From assembly GCA_018814305.1 (NCBI GenBank), contig JAHJAA010000057.1:21174-85173 (forward strand): 64,000 bases of DNA. Direction: 5' to 3'. Source of the stretch: Pseudomonadota bacterium (GTDB lineage Bacteria > Desulfobacterota > Desulfobulbia > Desulfobulbales > JAGXFP01). This document shows positions 34,476 to 43,880 of this stretch, piece after piece. The position numbers and the translations under genes are program-made. The notes under the pieces were generated by a model, which had not been told where the DNA came from, ran no database searches, and worked only from the letters and a program-made list of their open reading frames with translations. Every line of letters starts with the position of its first letter. Within the stretch, counting starts at the first letter, position 1.

Positions 34476-34679
34476 AAGTCCGGTGGTTGTCAAGATATAG
34501 GTGGCCATGGGGGTGAGTAATTACGATTCACGATAAGAACAATCCGAATCCATGAGTGTTCGAAATGGTTCCGCCAAACGGCCATCGATTTTCTGATATT
34601 TCAACAAGAACAAGAGAGCCAACAAGACGTTGAAATCTGACCCGGAAGAAGAACGACCATCGGGGTCTCATGGGCATTT
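34476..34679. other. Intergenic stretch between palindromic element and cas3 terminator
   Basis: About 200 bases with no open frame of note. Composition is ordinary. A promoter for the cas operon or for a short transcript ending at the hairpin 34680-34710 could lie here, but I cannot place one with confidence. Confidence 0.35.
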
Positions 34680-34710
34680 CCGGGACATCATATGTCCCGG
34701 TACTTTTTTT
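34680..34710 (+). terminator. Intrinsic terminator upstream of cas3
   Basis: CCGGGACA and TGTCCCGG form a perfect 8-bp stem with a 5-nt loop, followed by TAC and seven T residues. It lies about 77 nt before the cas3 start. It is over 300 bases beyond the SWIM stop, so it either ends an unseen short transcript, ends long SWIM transcripts, or acts as an attenuator in the cas leader. Confidence 0.8.
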
Positions 34711-34786
34711 ATAGACGATAGAGTATTTTGTTAGAGGACAAGGTTCGTTGGAACCGATGATAGGGTTTTGTGGAAAGGGAATAAAA

Positions 34787-37360
34787 GTGTTGGATAAATC
34801 TTTCTTAAAATACTGGGGCAAGGCGGAGAAGGTCGAAGAAAGCGAATGGCCTCGTTATCACCTCCTGCCCTATCATTGCTTCGATGTTGCGGCGGTTGGG
34901 CATTGCTGGTGGAATGCAAGTCAATCTTTGCGGGATCAAATAACCCGTCAGCTCGGAGTGAGTCAAGAAGTGGTGTATGCCTGGATCATGTTTTTCCTCT
35001 GCCTTCATGATCATGGGAAATTTGACATTCGTTTTCAGGTAAAGGCTCCAGGTATATGCCGAAAACTATTAATGCCAGGAGCTGATAAACAATTTGGCAG
35101 GGGGTATGACCACGGCAAAATGGGGTACATGTGGTTTGTACAAGATTTTGCCGCTTCTCAGGATGGCTCAGAACTAAAACATAAAACCAAACGAAAATTG
35201 GCAAATTGGATGCAAGCGGTTGCTGGCCATCATGGTCAGCTTCCATTTGATGCACAAGAAAACCGACCTGCTTTTTTTCCTGAAGAAATTATTAGCATCG
35301 ATTATCAGGCACGTTTGGCATGGCTTGGAGTCTCAAAAGAGATGTTCCTTTTACCGGCGCAAGTTGCTTATGCCGATATCCCCTCAGAAGTTCCAAACAT
35401 GCTGGCTGGATTTTGTAGCGTCTGTGACTGGATTGGCTCAAACACTGATTATTTTCCGTACGAAGAAAATCACCATGATCTCCCAGAGTATTTTGAATCA
35501 AGGTTACCATTGGCTGAACAGGCATTACAGCGATTTGGACTCGTGAGCAGCTACAAAAATCAGGGTGGCATGTCCTTTTTGTTTCCTTCCTATACTCCAT
35601 ATGGGCTCCAGACCTGTGTTGAAAAATTTCCCATGCAGGCAGGCCTTACTATTATCGAAGCGCCGACCGGTTCCGGTAAAACAGAAACGGCTCTTGCCTA
35701 CGCCACACGGCTTGTTTCTGAAGGTCTGGCCGACAGCATCGTCTTCGCCCTCCCCACCCAGGCAACCGCCAATGCGATGCTCAGGCGGATTGAGGATGTT
35801 GCCGACAGGTTTTTCCTAGATGGCAAAAATATCGTGTTGGCCCACGGTAGAAGCGGTCTAACGAAAGAGTTTGTTGATTTAAAGAAAGCTGCGAGGGTTG
35901 CCACCGTCCAGGGCAAAGAAGAAGCGCTTGTCCAGTGTTCCGAATGGTTGGCGACCAGCCGAAAACGCGTCTTTCTCGGACAGATTGGCGTTTGTACGAT
36001 TGACCAGGTCTTGTTGTCTGTCCTGCCTGTTCGGCATAATTTTGTGCGGGGCTTTGGCGTGAGGAAAAGTATCCTCATCGTCGATGAGGTTCATGCCTAT
36101 GACAGTTACATGTATGGCCTCTTGCATCGGGTACTTGAACAGCAGCAACAGGCCGGCGGCAGTGTTATCCTTCTTTCCGCAACCCTTCCAGCCTTTCAGC
36201 GACGAAAGTTATTTGCAGCGTGGAATGTCCACATCGAGGATATACCCGTGACCTACCCTCTGGTGTCAACCAGTTCCGAGAATTCTCCATGCGTTGAATT
36301 GCCGGAAAATGAATTTCCTAAAGATTTTTCTGTTTCGATTGACTTAATACAGTCGCCTTTTCTCCGCATAGAGGGAAGTTTCCTTGATGAAATTATCAGC
36401 AAAGCCGAACAGGGGGCGATGGTCGCGGTAATCTGCAATCTGGTGGCTGATGCCCAGGAAGTCGCACATGAACTCAATTCTCGAACAAGTGTGACGGTAG
36501 ATTTATTCCATTCCAGATACCGTTTCAAAGATCGGCAGCAAAAAGAACTAATTACCCTTGAAGCATACGGGAAGGAAGCTGCCAGACAAGGACGTATCCT
36601 GGTTGCAACCCAGGTTGTGGAACAATCTCTGGATCTTGATTTTGACTGGATGGTTACCCAACTATGCCCGGTCGATCTTCTGTTTCAAAGGCTTGGACGG
36701 TTGCATAGGCATAAGCGGGAAAGACCGGATGGCTTTCATGAACCTCGTTGCACGGTTGTAACACTCCCATTGGATACCTTGGATTACGGCTATCATGGAT
36801 ATGTGTATCAAAACCACCGGACCTTGTGGCGTACTCAGCAAAAACTTCAGAATTGCCCTTTCATCTCTTTCCCCGCCGCATATCGGGACTGGATAGAAGA
36901 GGTATACCAGGAAGAACATTGGGAAGATGAGCCCCCTGCAATTCAAGAAAGTTCTGAGAATTACAGTTTGGAACAGGATGGTCGTCGGTATGCGGCTTTA
37001 TTGAATGCCAGCGTGGATGCGGTGCCTTTTCAGGACACCGATAGCAATATCTCCGCCCTGACCCGTGACGGTGAAATGAGTTTGAATGTCATCCCGATTA
37101 TCGTTCAAAACGGAAAGCGCTGTTTTCTGGAAGGTGAACCCTTAGAAAATCTTGAGGAATGGCAACTATGGGAAGCCCTCAACCAGAACATGCTCGGAGT
37201 GCCAAGTAGCTGGGGCAGAAACAATATCCTGCCGCCGCCGGAGACGGATGGTTTGATTTACCTTGAGATGGAACATCATGAAAGTGGCTGGGTTACCCAA
37301 TCGGGCAAATACCGGCTCATATATACAACCCAACGCGGATTGGAACGGGAGGAATTATGA
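34787..37360 (+). CDS. cas3: Type I-E CRISPR nuclease-helicase Cas3
   Basis: An 857-residue protein that shreds target DNA after Cascade recruitment. The N-terminal HD nuclease has His30, His39 and HD74-75 (CLHDHGKFD) and AGHHG; the helicase has Walker A APTGSGKTETA, DEVHAYD (motif II), LLSATLP (motif III), ATQVVEQSLDLDFD and FQRLGRLHRH (motif VI). The start is uncertain: GTG at 34787 has AAAGGGA upstream and yields the usual opening FLKYWGKA; ATG at 34757 is the alternative. It overlaps cas8e by 4 nt, so it belongs to the cas operon, unlike E. coli where cas3 is separate. Confidence 0.94.
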   Translation: MLDKSFLKYWGKAEKVEESEWPRYHLLPYHCFDVAAVGHCWWNASQSLRDQITRQLGVSQEVVYAWIMFFLCLHDHGKFDIRFQVKAPGICRKLLMPGADKQFGRGYDHGKMGYMWFVQDFAASQDGSELKHKTKRKLANWMQAVAGHHGQLPFDAQENRPAFFPEEIISIDYQARLAWLGVSKEMFLLPAQVAYADIPSEVPNMLAGFCSVCDWIGSNTDYFPYEENHHDLPEYFESRLPLAEQALQRFGLVSSYKNQGGMSFLFPSYTPYGLQTCVEKFPMQAGLTIIEAPTGSGKTETALAYATRLVSEGLADSIVFALPTQATANAMLRRIEDVADRFFLDGKNIVLAHGRSGLTKEFVDLKKAARVATVQGKEEALVQCSEWLATSRKRVFLGQIGVCTIDQVLLSVLPVRHNFVRGFGVRKSILIVDEVHAYDSYMYGLLHRVLEQQQQAGGSVILLSATLPAFQRRKLFAAWNVHIEDIPVTYPLVSTSSENSPCVELPENEFPKDFSVSIDLIQSPFLRIEGSFLDEIISKAEQGAMVAVICNLVADAQEVAHELNSRTSVTVDLFHSRYRFKDRQQKELITLEAYGKEAARQGRILVATQVVEQSLDLDFDWMVTQLCPVDLLFQRLGRLHRHKRERPDGFHEPRCTVVTLPLDTLDYGYHGYVYQNHRTLWRTQQKLQNCPFISFPAAYRDWIEEVYQEEHWEDEPPAIQESSENYSLEQDGRRYAALLNASVDAVPFQDTDSNISALTRDGEMSLNVIPIIVQNGKRCFLEGEPLENLEEWQLWEALNQNMLGVPSSWGRNNILPPPETDGLIYLEMEHHESGWVTQSGKYRLIYTTQRGLEREEL

Positions 37361-38856
37361 ATCTATTGGTCGACGACTGGATACCTGTCCAGAAGGAAGG
37401 TGACTTCCAGCACATCAGCCTGAAAAGGCTTCTTTGTCGAGATGAAGATTGGCAGATCAGTCTGCCGCGAGATGACATGGAGCTTGCCGCCCTGCAGTTG
37501 ATCGTTTGCCTGGTGCAGGTTGTATTCATGCCCGATGATGAAGAAGGACTTCTTGAAGCCTGGGAAGATCCGATGAATAAAGACTTTTACGATAAGGCAA
37601 TTCAACCATATCTGGAATGGTTTGACCTGCTTCATGAACAATATCCTTTTATGCAGTGTGCAGAAGTAGTTCCTCATCCGAGAGGGAACAATTGGTCATC
37701 ACTTCAGAAAATGTTTGTTGGCCTCCCTGAGCAGACAAGTAGCAGCCCTTCTTCCAATGCCTTTTTTAACGAGACAAATGAAATAACGAAAGTTTCCTTA
37801 CCGGAAGCTGCTATCTCATTATTTCAGCAAGCGACAAATGGTTTTAGTTTGGGTGGAGCAACCTTTTCTGTAGGCCTAAAAGGGTCCATGCCAATTACGA
37901 CCCTTGTTATGGGTGACAGTCTGCGGCAAAGCATTTGGCACAACGTTTTGTCCCACAAATTTTTAAAGAAAAATGCTCCCCAATTGCTGAGTGCAGACAC
38001 GCAAGAACCAACGTGGGTAATCGCTCCTAATGCCAAACACGCGCAAGAAACAACCGGCAATATTGGTCTGTTAAGAGGAATGTTCTGGCAACCAGCGAAA
38101 ATGAAGCTCGAAATTAATCAGTCAAATGTGGTTACAGGTTTTCACAAAATACCAGGCACTTGCAAAGTGAAAGGATGTTGGCAACACCCTCATACTCCAT
38201 TCGACTTATCAAAACTCAATAGTTCCAATGAAAAAGACAACCCATATTTATCCGCAAGAAATGACCTACCTCTTTGGGAGCAAATGCTAAATTTCTTTTA
38301 TTCTCAAAGTGAGATTGCACCCACAAACCAAGAAGGGGTGAGCCATGCATTAGTTGTTAAACAATTTCGAGAAGTATGGATTGGAGTTGCTTTGAAGCTC
38401 GCAGTTGGCGGTTATGTGAAAGGGAAAAGTGCAGAGAGTTTGGCGGGTAGGCGTCATGAGGTGTTTAGTTTGTCAACAGGCTGGGAGGAAAAAACAGCGG
38501 AGATAATGGCTTTGATTTCACTTGGTACAAGTGCATTTAAGGCAATGAATAATGCTGTGAGTCAATTCGGTTTTATTGCTATTGAGCGCCGAAAAACCAG
38601 AGGGAAAGAAGCAAGATTCAAATCTGGGCTGAAGAAAAAAAGTAAAGCGTCTTTTTATAAAAATTCGGAACCATTGATTCATTCAATCATGCGGCAAATC
38701 AAGATTGAAGATTACGAATATTGCAAAAAGTTGTTCTCGAATTTGGCAAGAGAGACGTTTGACCAAACTGTCCGTCCGTATGAGCATGACCCTGTTATGT
38801 TTGAAGGAATTTCACTCAGCCGGGCCTCTTTGCAAGCAAGCCTCAAGAATCTTTAG
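37357..38856 (+). CDS. casA: Cascade large subunit Cas8e (Cse1/CasA)
   Basis: A 499-residue PAM-recognising subunit of the type I-E effector. It opens with the family phrase NLLVDDWIPVQKEG and contains PFMQCAEVV and the LLRGMFWQPAK region, with a C-terminal four-helix bundle. Start overlaps cas3 by 4 nt. From about 38100 to 38760 the gene is clearly more AT-rich than the flanking non-cas DNA. Confidence 0.93.
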   Translation: MNLLVDDWIPVQKEGDFQHISLKRLLCRDEDWQISLPRDDMELAALQLIVCLVQVVFMPDDEEGLLEAWEDPMNKDFYDKAIQPYLEWFDLLHEQYPFMQCAEVVPHPRGNNWSSLQKMFVGLPEQTSSSPSSNAFFNETNEITKVSLPEAAISLFQQATNGFSLGGATFSVGLKGSMPITTLVMGDSLRQSIWHNVLSHKFLKKNAPQLLSADTQEPTWVIAPNAKHAQETTGNIGLLRGMFWQPAKMKLEINQSNVVTGFHKIPGTCKVKGCWQHPHTPFDLSKLNSSNEKDNPYLSARNDLPLWEQMLNFFYSQSEIAPTNQEGVSHALVVKQFREVWIGVALKLAVGGYVKGKSAESLAGRRHEVFSLSTGWEEKTAEIMALISLGTSAFKAMNNAVSQFGFIAIERRKTRGKEARFKSGLKKKSKASFYKNSEPLIHSIMRQIKIEDYEYCKKLFSNLARETFDQTVRPYEHDPVMFEGISLSRASLQASLKNL

Positions 38857-38865
38857 GAGAGAATA

Positions 38866-39333
38866 ATGGAACAAAAAAAATTACCTGATTTTGTGGAGTT
38901 GGTGAAGCGTTACAACAACCTGACCAACGGGCAACGGGCAGAGTTGCGGAGAGTGGCTGCACCAGATGAACTGGCCTTGCTCCCATCTTTTTATCATCTG
39001 ATCGCTAACCTCGGTCAGGCAAATGACCGTTGGTGTCGGTTGGCATTTTTCCTGCCCTATGTTCAGCACAAGGAAAATGGCCCTTCGTTTGGGCGGGTTT
39101 TAAAACAAGGATCAATCAGTGAAAAACGGTTGTTTCAGGTAGTCAGGTCGCAAGCCCCTAATGACCTGCTTACCCTCCGGCGGCTGGCTCAACAGGTGAA
39201 ACCCACGGTGGATTGGTCTCGATTCGGGAAAAGTCTCTTTTTCTGGACTGATAGTGATATCAGTAAAAAACAACTGATTAACGATTATTTTGTCTCATTT
39301 GAAGATCATAAAGACGAAAAAGCTACCGCATAA
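38866..39333 (+). CDS. casB: Cascade small subunit Cse2 (CasB, Cas11e)
   Basis: A 155-residue helical subunit, present twice in the type I-E complex, that stabilises the R-loop. Family features are LVKRYNNLTNGQRAELRRVAAPDEL, the RWCRLAFFLPY segment and RSQAPNDLLTLRRLAQQ. It lies 9 nt after casA, with AGGAG before ATG. Confidence 0.92.
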   Translation: MEQKKLPDFVELVKRYNNLTNGQRAELRRVAAPDELALLPSFYHLIANLGQANDRWCRLAFFLPYVQHKENGPSFGRVLKQGSISEKRLFQVVRSQAPNDLLTLRRLAQQVKPTVDWSRFGKSLFFWTDSDISKKQLINDYFVSFEDHKDEKATA

Positions 39334-39360
39334 TAATTCATCGATAAAGGAGAAAATCTC

Positions 39361-40503
39361 ATGAATGAAAAAAACTATATCAACTTCCATGTTCTGATTT
39401 CCCACAGTCCTTCCTGTCTGAATCGTGACGATATGAATATGCAGAAATCAACCGTATTCGGCGGGGTACGGCGGGTCAGAATTTCAAGCCAGAGTTTGAA
39501 GCGGGCGATGCGCAAGTCGGATTACTATTTGAGTGAAATTGGACATCCTTCCATGCGCACAAGACATATAGTAGACATGCTTGTCAGTGAATTAAAGGGT
39601 GAACATCCCCAAGAAGCACACTCCATTATTGAGAGGAATGGACTCTTTATGGCAGCTTTAATGGAAGGTAAAACAAAACCTGTCGAAATTAAAAAATATA
39701 AACGTGCGGATAATGGAAGAATTGAGACACAAATACTTCCTTTTAATAAAACAGAAATTAGCCAACTAAAAGAGCTGCTAGGTAATTTAATGACTACACA
39801 AGATGACACGGAAGCCCTTTCTACCCTTAAAATAGAACTAAAAGAAGTCGAACAATCTGCGAAATCAAACATTGAAGTTGATATGGCATTTTCTGGTCGT
39901 ATGGCGACATCGGATATCATGTATCCTGTTGACGGCGCCCTAGCAGTAGCTCATGTCATAACCACCCATGCGGTTGACGGTGATATCGACTGGTTTACTG
40001 CGGTTGACGACCTTATCCAAGATGAAGGTGAAACAGGATCGGCCCATCTTGATACTCAGGAGTTCAGTTCAGGGGTTTTCTATCGCTATGCCAGCCTGAA
40101 CATCAGGCAGTTAATGAACAATCTTGGCACAACCGACAGAAACGAAGCGCTGAAGATCGCCGCCCACGCCTTGCATATGTTGGCGACAGTGGTGCCGACC
40201 GCCAAACAGAACAGTTTTGCCGCCCACAACTTGGCTGATCTTGCCATGGTTTCATTTAGCGACCAGCCCATCTCCCTTGCCAATGCCTTCGAGGAACCAG
40301 TTCGGAGCAACAAGAATGGTGGTGGCTTTCTCTCGCCGTCCATTGCGGCTTTTGGCGACTATAAAAAACGTGTCTACGATGGTTATGGGCTGGCCGACAA
40401 GACCGCATTTTTCTGCCTGAGAGATAATTGCGGGATTGAGGCAGATCAGAAGCCAACCTTGGAAGACTTGAAGTCTTGGGTTGCCAATAACTGCGAGGCG
40501 TAA
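39361..40503 (+). CDS. casC: Cascade backbone subunit Cas7e (Cse4/CasC)
   Basis: A 380-residue RAMP protein that forms the six-fold backbone on the crRNA. Typical phrases: INFHVLISHSPSCLNRDDMN, FGGVRRVRISSQSLKRAMR, VDMAFSGRMATSDIMYPVDGALAVAHVITTH, SGVFYRYASLNIRQL and PTAKQNSFAAHNLADL. AAAGGAG precedes ATG at 39361. A central section (39700-39870) is AT-rich. Confidence 0.94.
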   Translation: MNEKNYINFHVLISHSPSCLNRDDMNMQKSTVFGGVRRVRISSQSLKRAMRKSDYYLSEIGHPSMRTRHIVDMLVSELKGEHPQEAHSIIERNGLFMAALMEGKTKPVEIKKYKRADNGRIETQILPFNKTEISQLKELLGNLMTTQDDTEALSTLKIELKEVEQSAKSNIEVDMAFSGRMATSDIMYPVDGALAVAHVITTHAVDGDIDWFTAVDDLIQDEGETGSAHLDTQEFSSGVFYRYASLNIRQLMNNLGTTDRNEALKIAAHALHMLATVVPTAKQNSFAAHNLADLAMVSFSDQPISLANAFEEPVRSNKNGGGFLSPSIAAFGDYKKRVYDGYGLADKTAFFCLRDNCGIEADQKPTLEDLKSWVANNCEA

Positions 40504-40505
40504 CT

Positions 40506-41162
40506 ATGCAGACATTCCTTATTCTAAAACTGCAAGGCGGGATGCAGTCGTGGGGGACGCACTCATTCGAAGATTATCGTCCTTCAGCTGTTTTCCCGAC
40601 CCGAAGCGGTATTGTTGGTTTGTTGGGAGCATGCCTTGGAATCGAGCGGGACGATGTCGAGGCAAGAAGTAAATTGAATGCTAGTTTTAATCTGACCGTT
40701 CGGGCAGATAAAAGCAGCATCAATATGCAGCGCATCACGGACTATCACACGGTACTTGATGCGAGAAAAGTAGACGGTAGTGCCAGAAAGGACGCAATCC
40801 TTTCTTCTCGTGAATATTTGTGTGATGCCTGTTTTACCGTGGTTTTGTCTTTCTGCGAAAATTCTCCGTACACCCAGGAGGAAATCGTGCAGGCATTGGC
40901 AAAACCATCTTACACACCGGTTTTGGGCAGGAGGTCATGCCCTTTGCATCGGCCGCTATTTGAAATGGTTCTTGAGGCGGAAAATGTTCAAGAGGTTTTA
41001 GAAATGATTTCTCCCGGCAAGGGCATTATTTACAGCGAAACCAGATTGCCCGGTAGCGCGCCGTTACGAATGCGAGATGTTCCCATGCCGACCCCTGTCC
41101 GTCAATTTGCTACCCGTGATGTCTATATACTCGGTGAGGAGGATTATTATGCTGTTCCTTAG
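40506..41162 (+). CDS. casD: Cascade subunit Cas5e (CasD)
   Basis: A 218-residue RAMP protein that caps the 5' handle of the crRNA. Opening QTFLILKLQGGMQSWGTHSFEDYRPSAVFPTRSG is typical, as is YTPVLGRRSCPLHRPL. It begins 2 nt after casC and overlaps cas6e by 14 nt. Confidence 0.94.
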   Translation: MQTFLILKLQGGMQSWGTHSFEDYRPSAVFPTRSGIVGLLGACLGIERDDVEARSKLNASFNLTVRADKSSINMQRITDYHTVLDARKVDGSARKDAILSSREYLCDACFTVVLSFCENSPYTQEEIVQALAKPSYTPVLGRRSCPLHRPLFEMVLEAENVQEVLEMISPGKGIIYSETRLPGSAPLRMRDVPMPTPVRQFATRDVYILGEEDYYAVP

Positions 41163-41742
41163 CAAGTGTCGTCTCAATACGAATAAGCCGGTTAATCCTT
41201 ATGAACTGCATCAGATGATATGGCAACTTTTCCCAGATCGGCCCGATGATTCGAGAGATTTTCTCTTTCGTATCGAAAATTACGGTAAACCTGGCCCACA
41301 AATTGTCTACCTTCAATCACAGCTTCAGCCAACCCCTGCAACCGGTTCTTTGTCGATTACCGATAGCAAGGCTTTTTCTCCAAAATTATCAGAGGGACAG
41401 TACTTGCGTTTTTTGGTTCGTGCTAATCCAACAAAAAGAATTAATGATCCGAAAAAGACCTCAAACCAAGGAAAGGTGCGCGTGCCACTAATTGACGAAG
41501 GCGAGATGGCTGCTTGGCTGCAAAGGCAGTTTGAAAATTCAGCCACACTTTCAGAAACTATTATATCCAGGCATGACAGAATATATTTCAGGAAAAAAGG
41601 GCGTGCCGGAAAGATCGTTTCAGCTGTATTTCAAGGGATTTTGCAGGTTAATGATCCTCTCAGGCTAACAGAAAAACTGAGAGATGGTATTGGTCCAGCA
41701 AAAGCTTTTGGATGTGGTTTGCTCTCACTGGCGAGGTGTTGA
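41149..41742 (+). CDS. casE: CRISPR RNA endonuclease Cas6e (CasE)
   Basis: A 197-residue ribonuclease that cuts pre-crRNA at the base of the repeat hairpin. His21 in PYELHQMIWQLFP corresponds to the catalytic His of the family, and the C-terminal glycine-rich loop GIGPAKAFGCGLLSLAR is present. ATG at 41149 overlaps casD by 14 nt; the longer frame upstream is an out-of-frame reading of casD. The next gene, one nucleotide after the stop, is not a cas gene. Confidence 0.93.
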   Translation: MLFLSKCRLNTNKPVNPYELHQMIWQLFPDRPDDSRDFLFRIENYGKPGPQIVYLQSQLQPTPATGSLSITDSKAFSPKLSEGQYLRFLVRANPTKRINDPKKTSNQGKVRVPLIDEGEMAAWLQRQFENSATLSETIISRHDRIYFRKKGRAGKIVSAVFQGILQVNDPLRLTEKLRDGIGPAKAFGCGLLSLARC

Positions 41743-41743
41743 C

Positions 41744-42580
41744 ATGGAAAACAAACTGGTGGTTTTTAAGGGTAAAGAGATTCGACGGATCTTTCACAAT
41801 AATGAGTGGTGGTTTTCTGTAATTGATGTCGTCGGCGTTCTGTCTGACAGCAACAATCCCAAAAGATACTGGTCTGATCTTAAAAGGAAATTAGAGCAGG
41901 AAGCTGGATCAGAGCAACCGTACGAAAAAATCGTACGGTTTAAATTACTCGCGTCGGATGGGAAAAAAAGGGAAACGGATTGTGCAGAGACAGCGACACT
42001 TTTCCGGGTCATCCAGTCCATTCCTTCCCCAAAGGCCGAGCCCTTCAAGCGGTGGCTGGCCAAGGTTGGTTATGAGCGGGTGCAGGAGATCGAGGACCCG
42101 GGATTGGCGACCAAGAGAACCAAGGCCCTGTACCGGGCCAAGGGCTATTCTGAGGCGTGGATTGAGAAAAGGATGCGAGGCATTGCCGTCCGGGCTGAGT
42201 TGACCGATGAGTGGCAGAATCGTGGGATCAAAGAAGATCCTGAGTACGCCATTCTAACCTCTGAGATTTCTAAAGCCGCTTTCGGTCTTACTCCTTCGGA
42301 ATACAAGAATCTAAAAGGCTTGGAGCGGGAGAACCTGCGCGATCACATGACCGACCTGGAACTGATCTTCTCTATGCTTGGCGAGGCGGCCACCACCGAG
42401 ATCGCCAGGAAACAAAATGCTCAAGGTTTTGGCGAAAACAAGGTTGCGGCCCACAAGGGCGGCAAGATTTCCGGCGATGCCAGAAAGAAGCTTGAGGTTG
42501 AAACCGGCGACAAGGTCGTCAGCCCGGAAAATTATCTAATTGAACCAGAAAGCAAGAAACGATTGCAGGGCAGAAAATAA
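41744..42580 (+). CDS. Bro-N / DinD-like protein inserted in the cas operon
   Basis: A 278-residue protein with an N-terminal Bro-N (phage antirepressor-type DNA-binding) domain at about 1-105: VVFKGKEIRRIFHNNEWWFSVIDVVGVL ... NNPKRYWSDLKRKL ... VIQSIPSPKAEPFKRWLAKVGYERVQEI. The C-terminal half (LTPSEYKNLKGLERENLRDHMTDLELIFSMLGEAATTEIARKQNAQGF, then KVAAHKGGKISGDARKKLE) resembles DinD, a LexA-regulated RecA inhibitor of E. coli. It starts 1 nt after cas6e and ends 15 nt before cas1, so it is transcribed with the operon. The first third is AT-rich and the rest GC-rich. No other phage genes surround it. Role in CRISPR is a hypothesis. Confidence 0.85.
   Translation: MENKLVVFKGKEIRRIFHNNEWWFSVIDVVGVLSDSNNPKRYWSDLKRKLEQEAGSEQPYEKIVRFKLLASDGKKRETDCAETATLFRVIQSIPSPKAEPFKRWLAKVGYERVQEIEDPGLATKRTKALYRAKGYSEAWIEKRMRGIAVRAELTDEWQNRGIKEDPEYAILTSEISKAAFGLTPSEYKNLKGLERENLRDHMTDLELIFSMLGEAATTEIARKQNAQGFGENKVAAHKGGKISGDARKKLEVETGDKVVSPENYLIEPESKKRLQGRK
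41916..41940. repeat. Perfect inverted repeat inside the Bro-N gene
   Basis: AACCGTACGA and TCGTACGGTT are exact complements with AAAAA between them. It lies in the coding sequence for the Bro-N domain. It could be an operator for the protein itself, an RNA hairpin, or chance. No T-run follows. Confidence 0.6.
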
Positions 42581-42595
42581 TGGAAGTTATGGCTG

Positions 42596-43793
<1,198 letters not shown>

Positions 43794-43880
43794 TATTGTG
43801 AGGTCGTAAAAATGCCGGAAAATGTCGGTAGATTTTTGCTCTTTGAAAATTGAATATGATTTCAAGGGATTATGAGAAGT
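43794..43880 (+). promoter_or_regulatory. CRISPR leader
   Basis: The 87 bases between the cas2 stop and the first repeat are AT-rich (for example TTTTTGCTCTTTGAAAATTGAATATGATT, here quoted in part) and must carry the array promoter and the integration signal. The leader end is placed on this side because degenerate repeats accumulate at the other end. I could not identify an IHF site with confidence. Confidence 0.65.

Noticed and set aside
41744..42580. Bro-N gene as part of a prophage
   Set aside because: No integrase, capsid, terminase or attachment repeats are nearby; cas genes flank it on both sides in the same operon.
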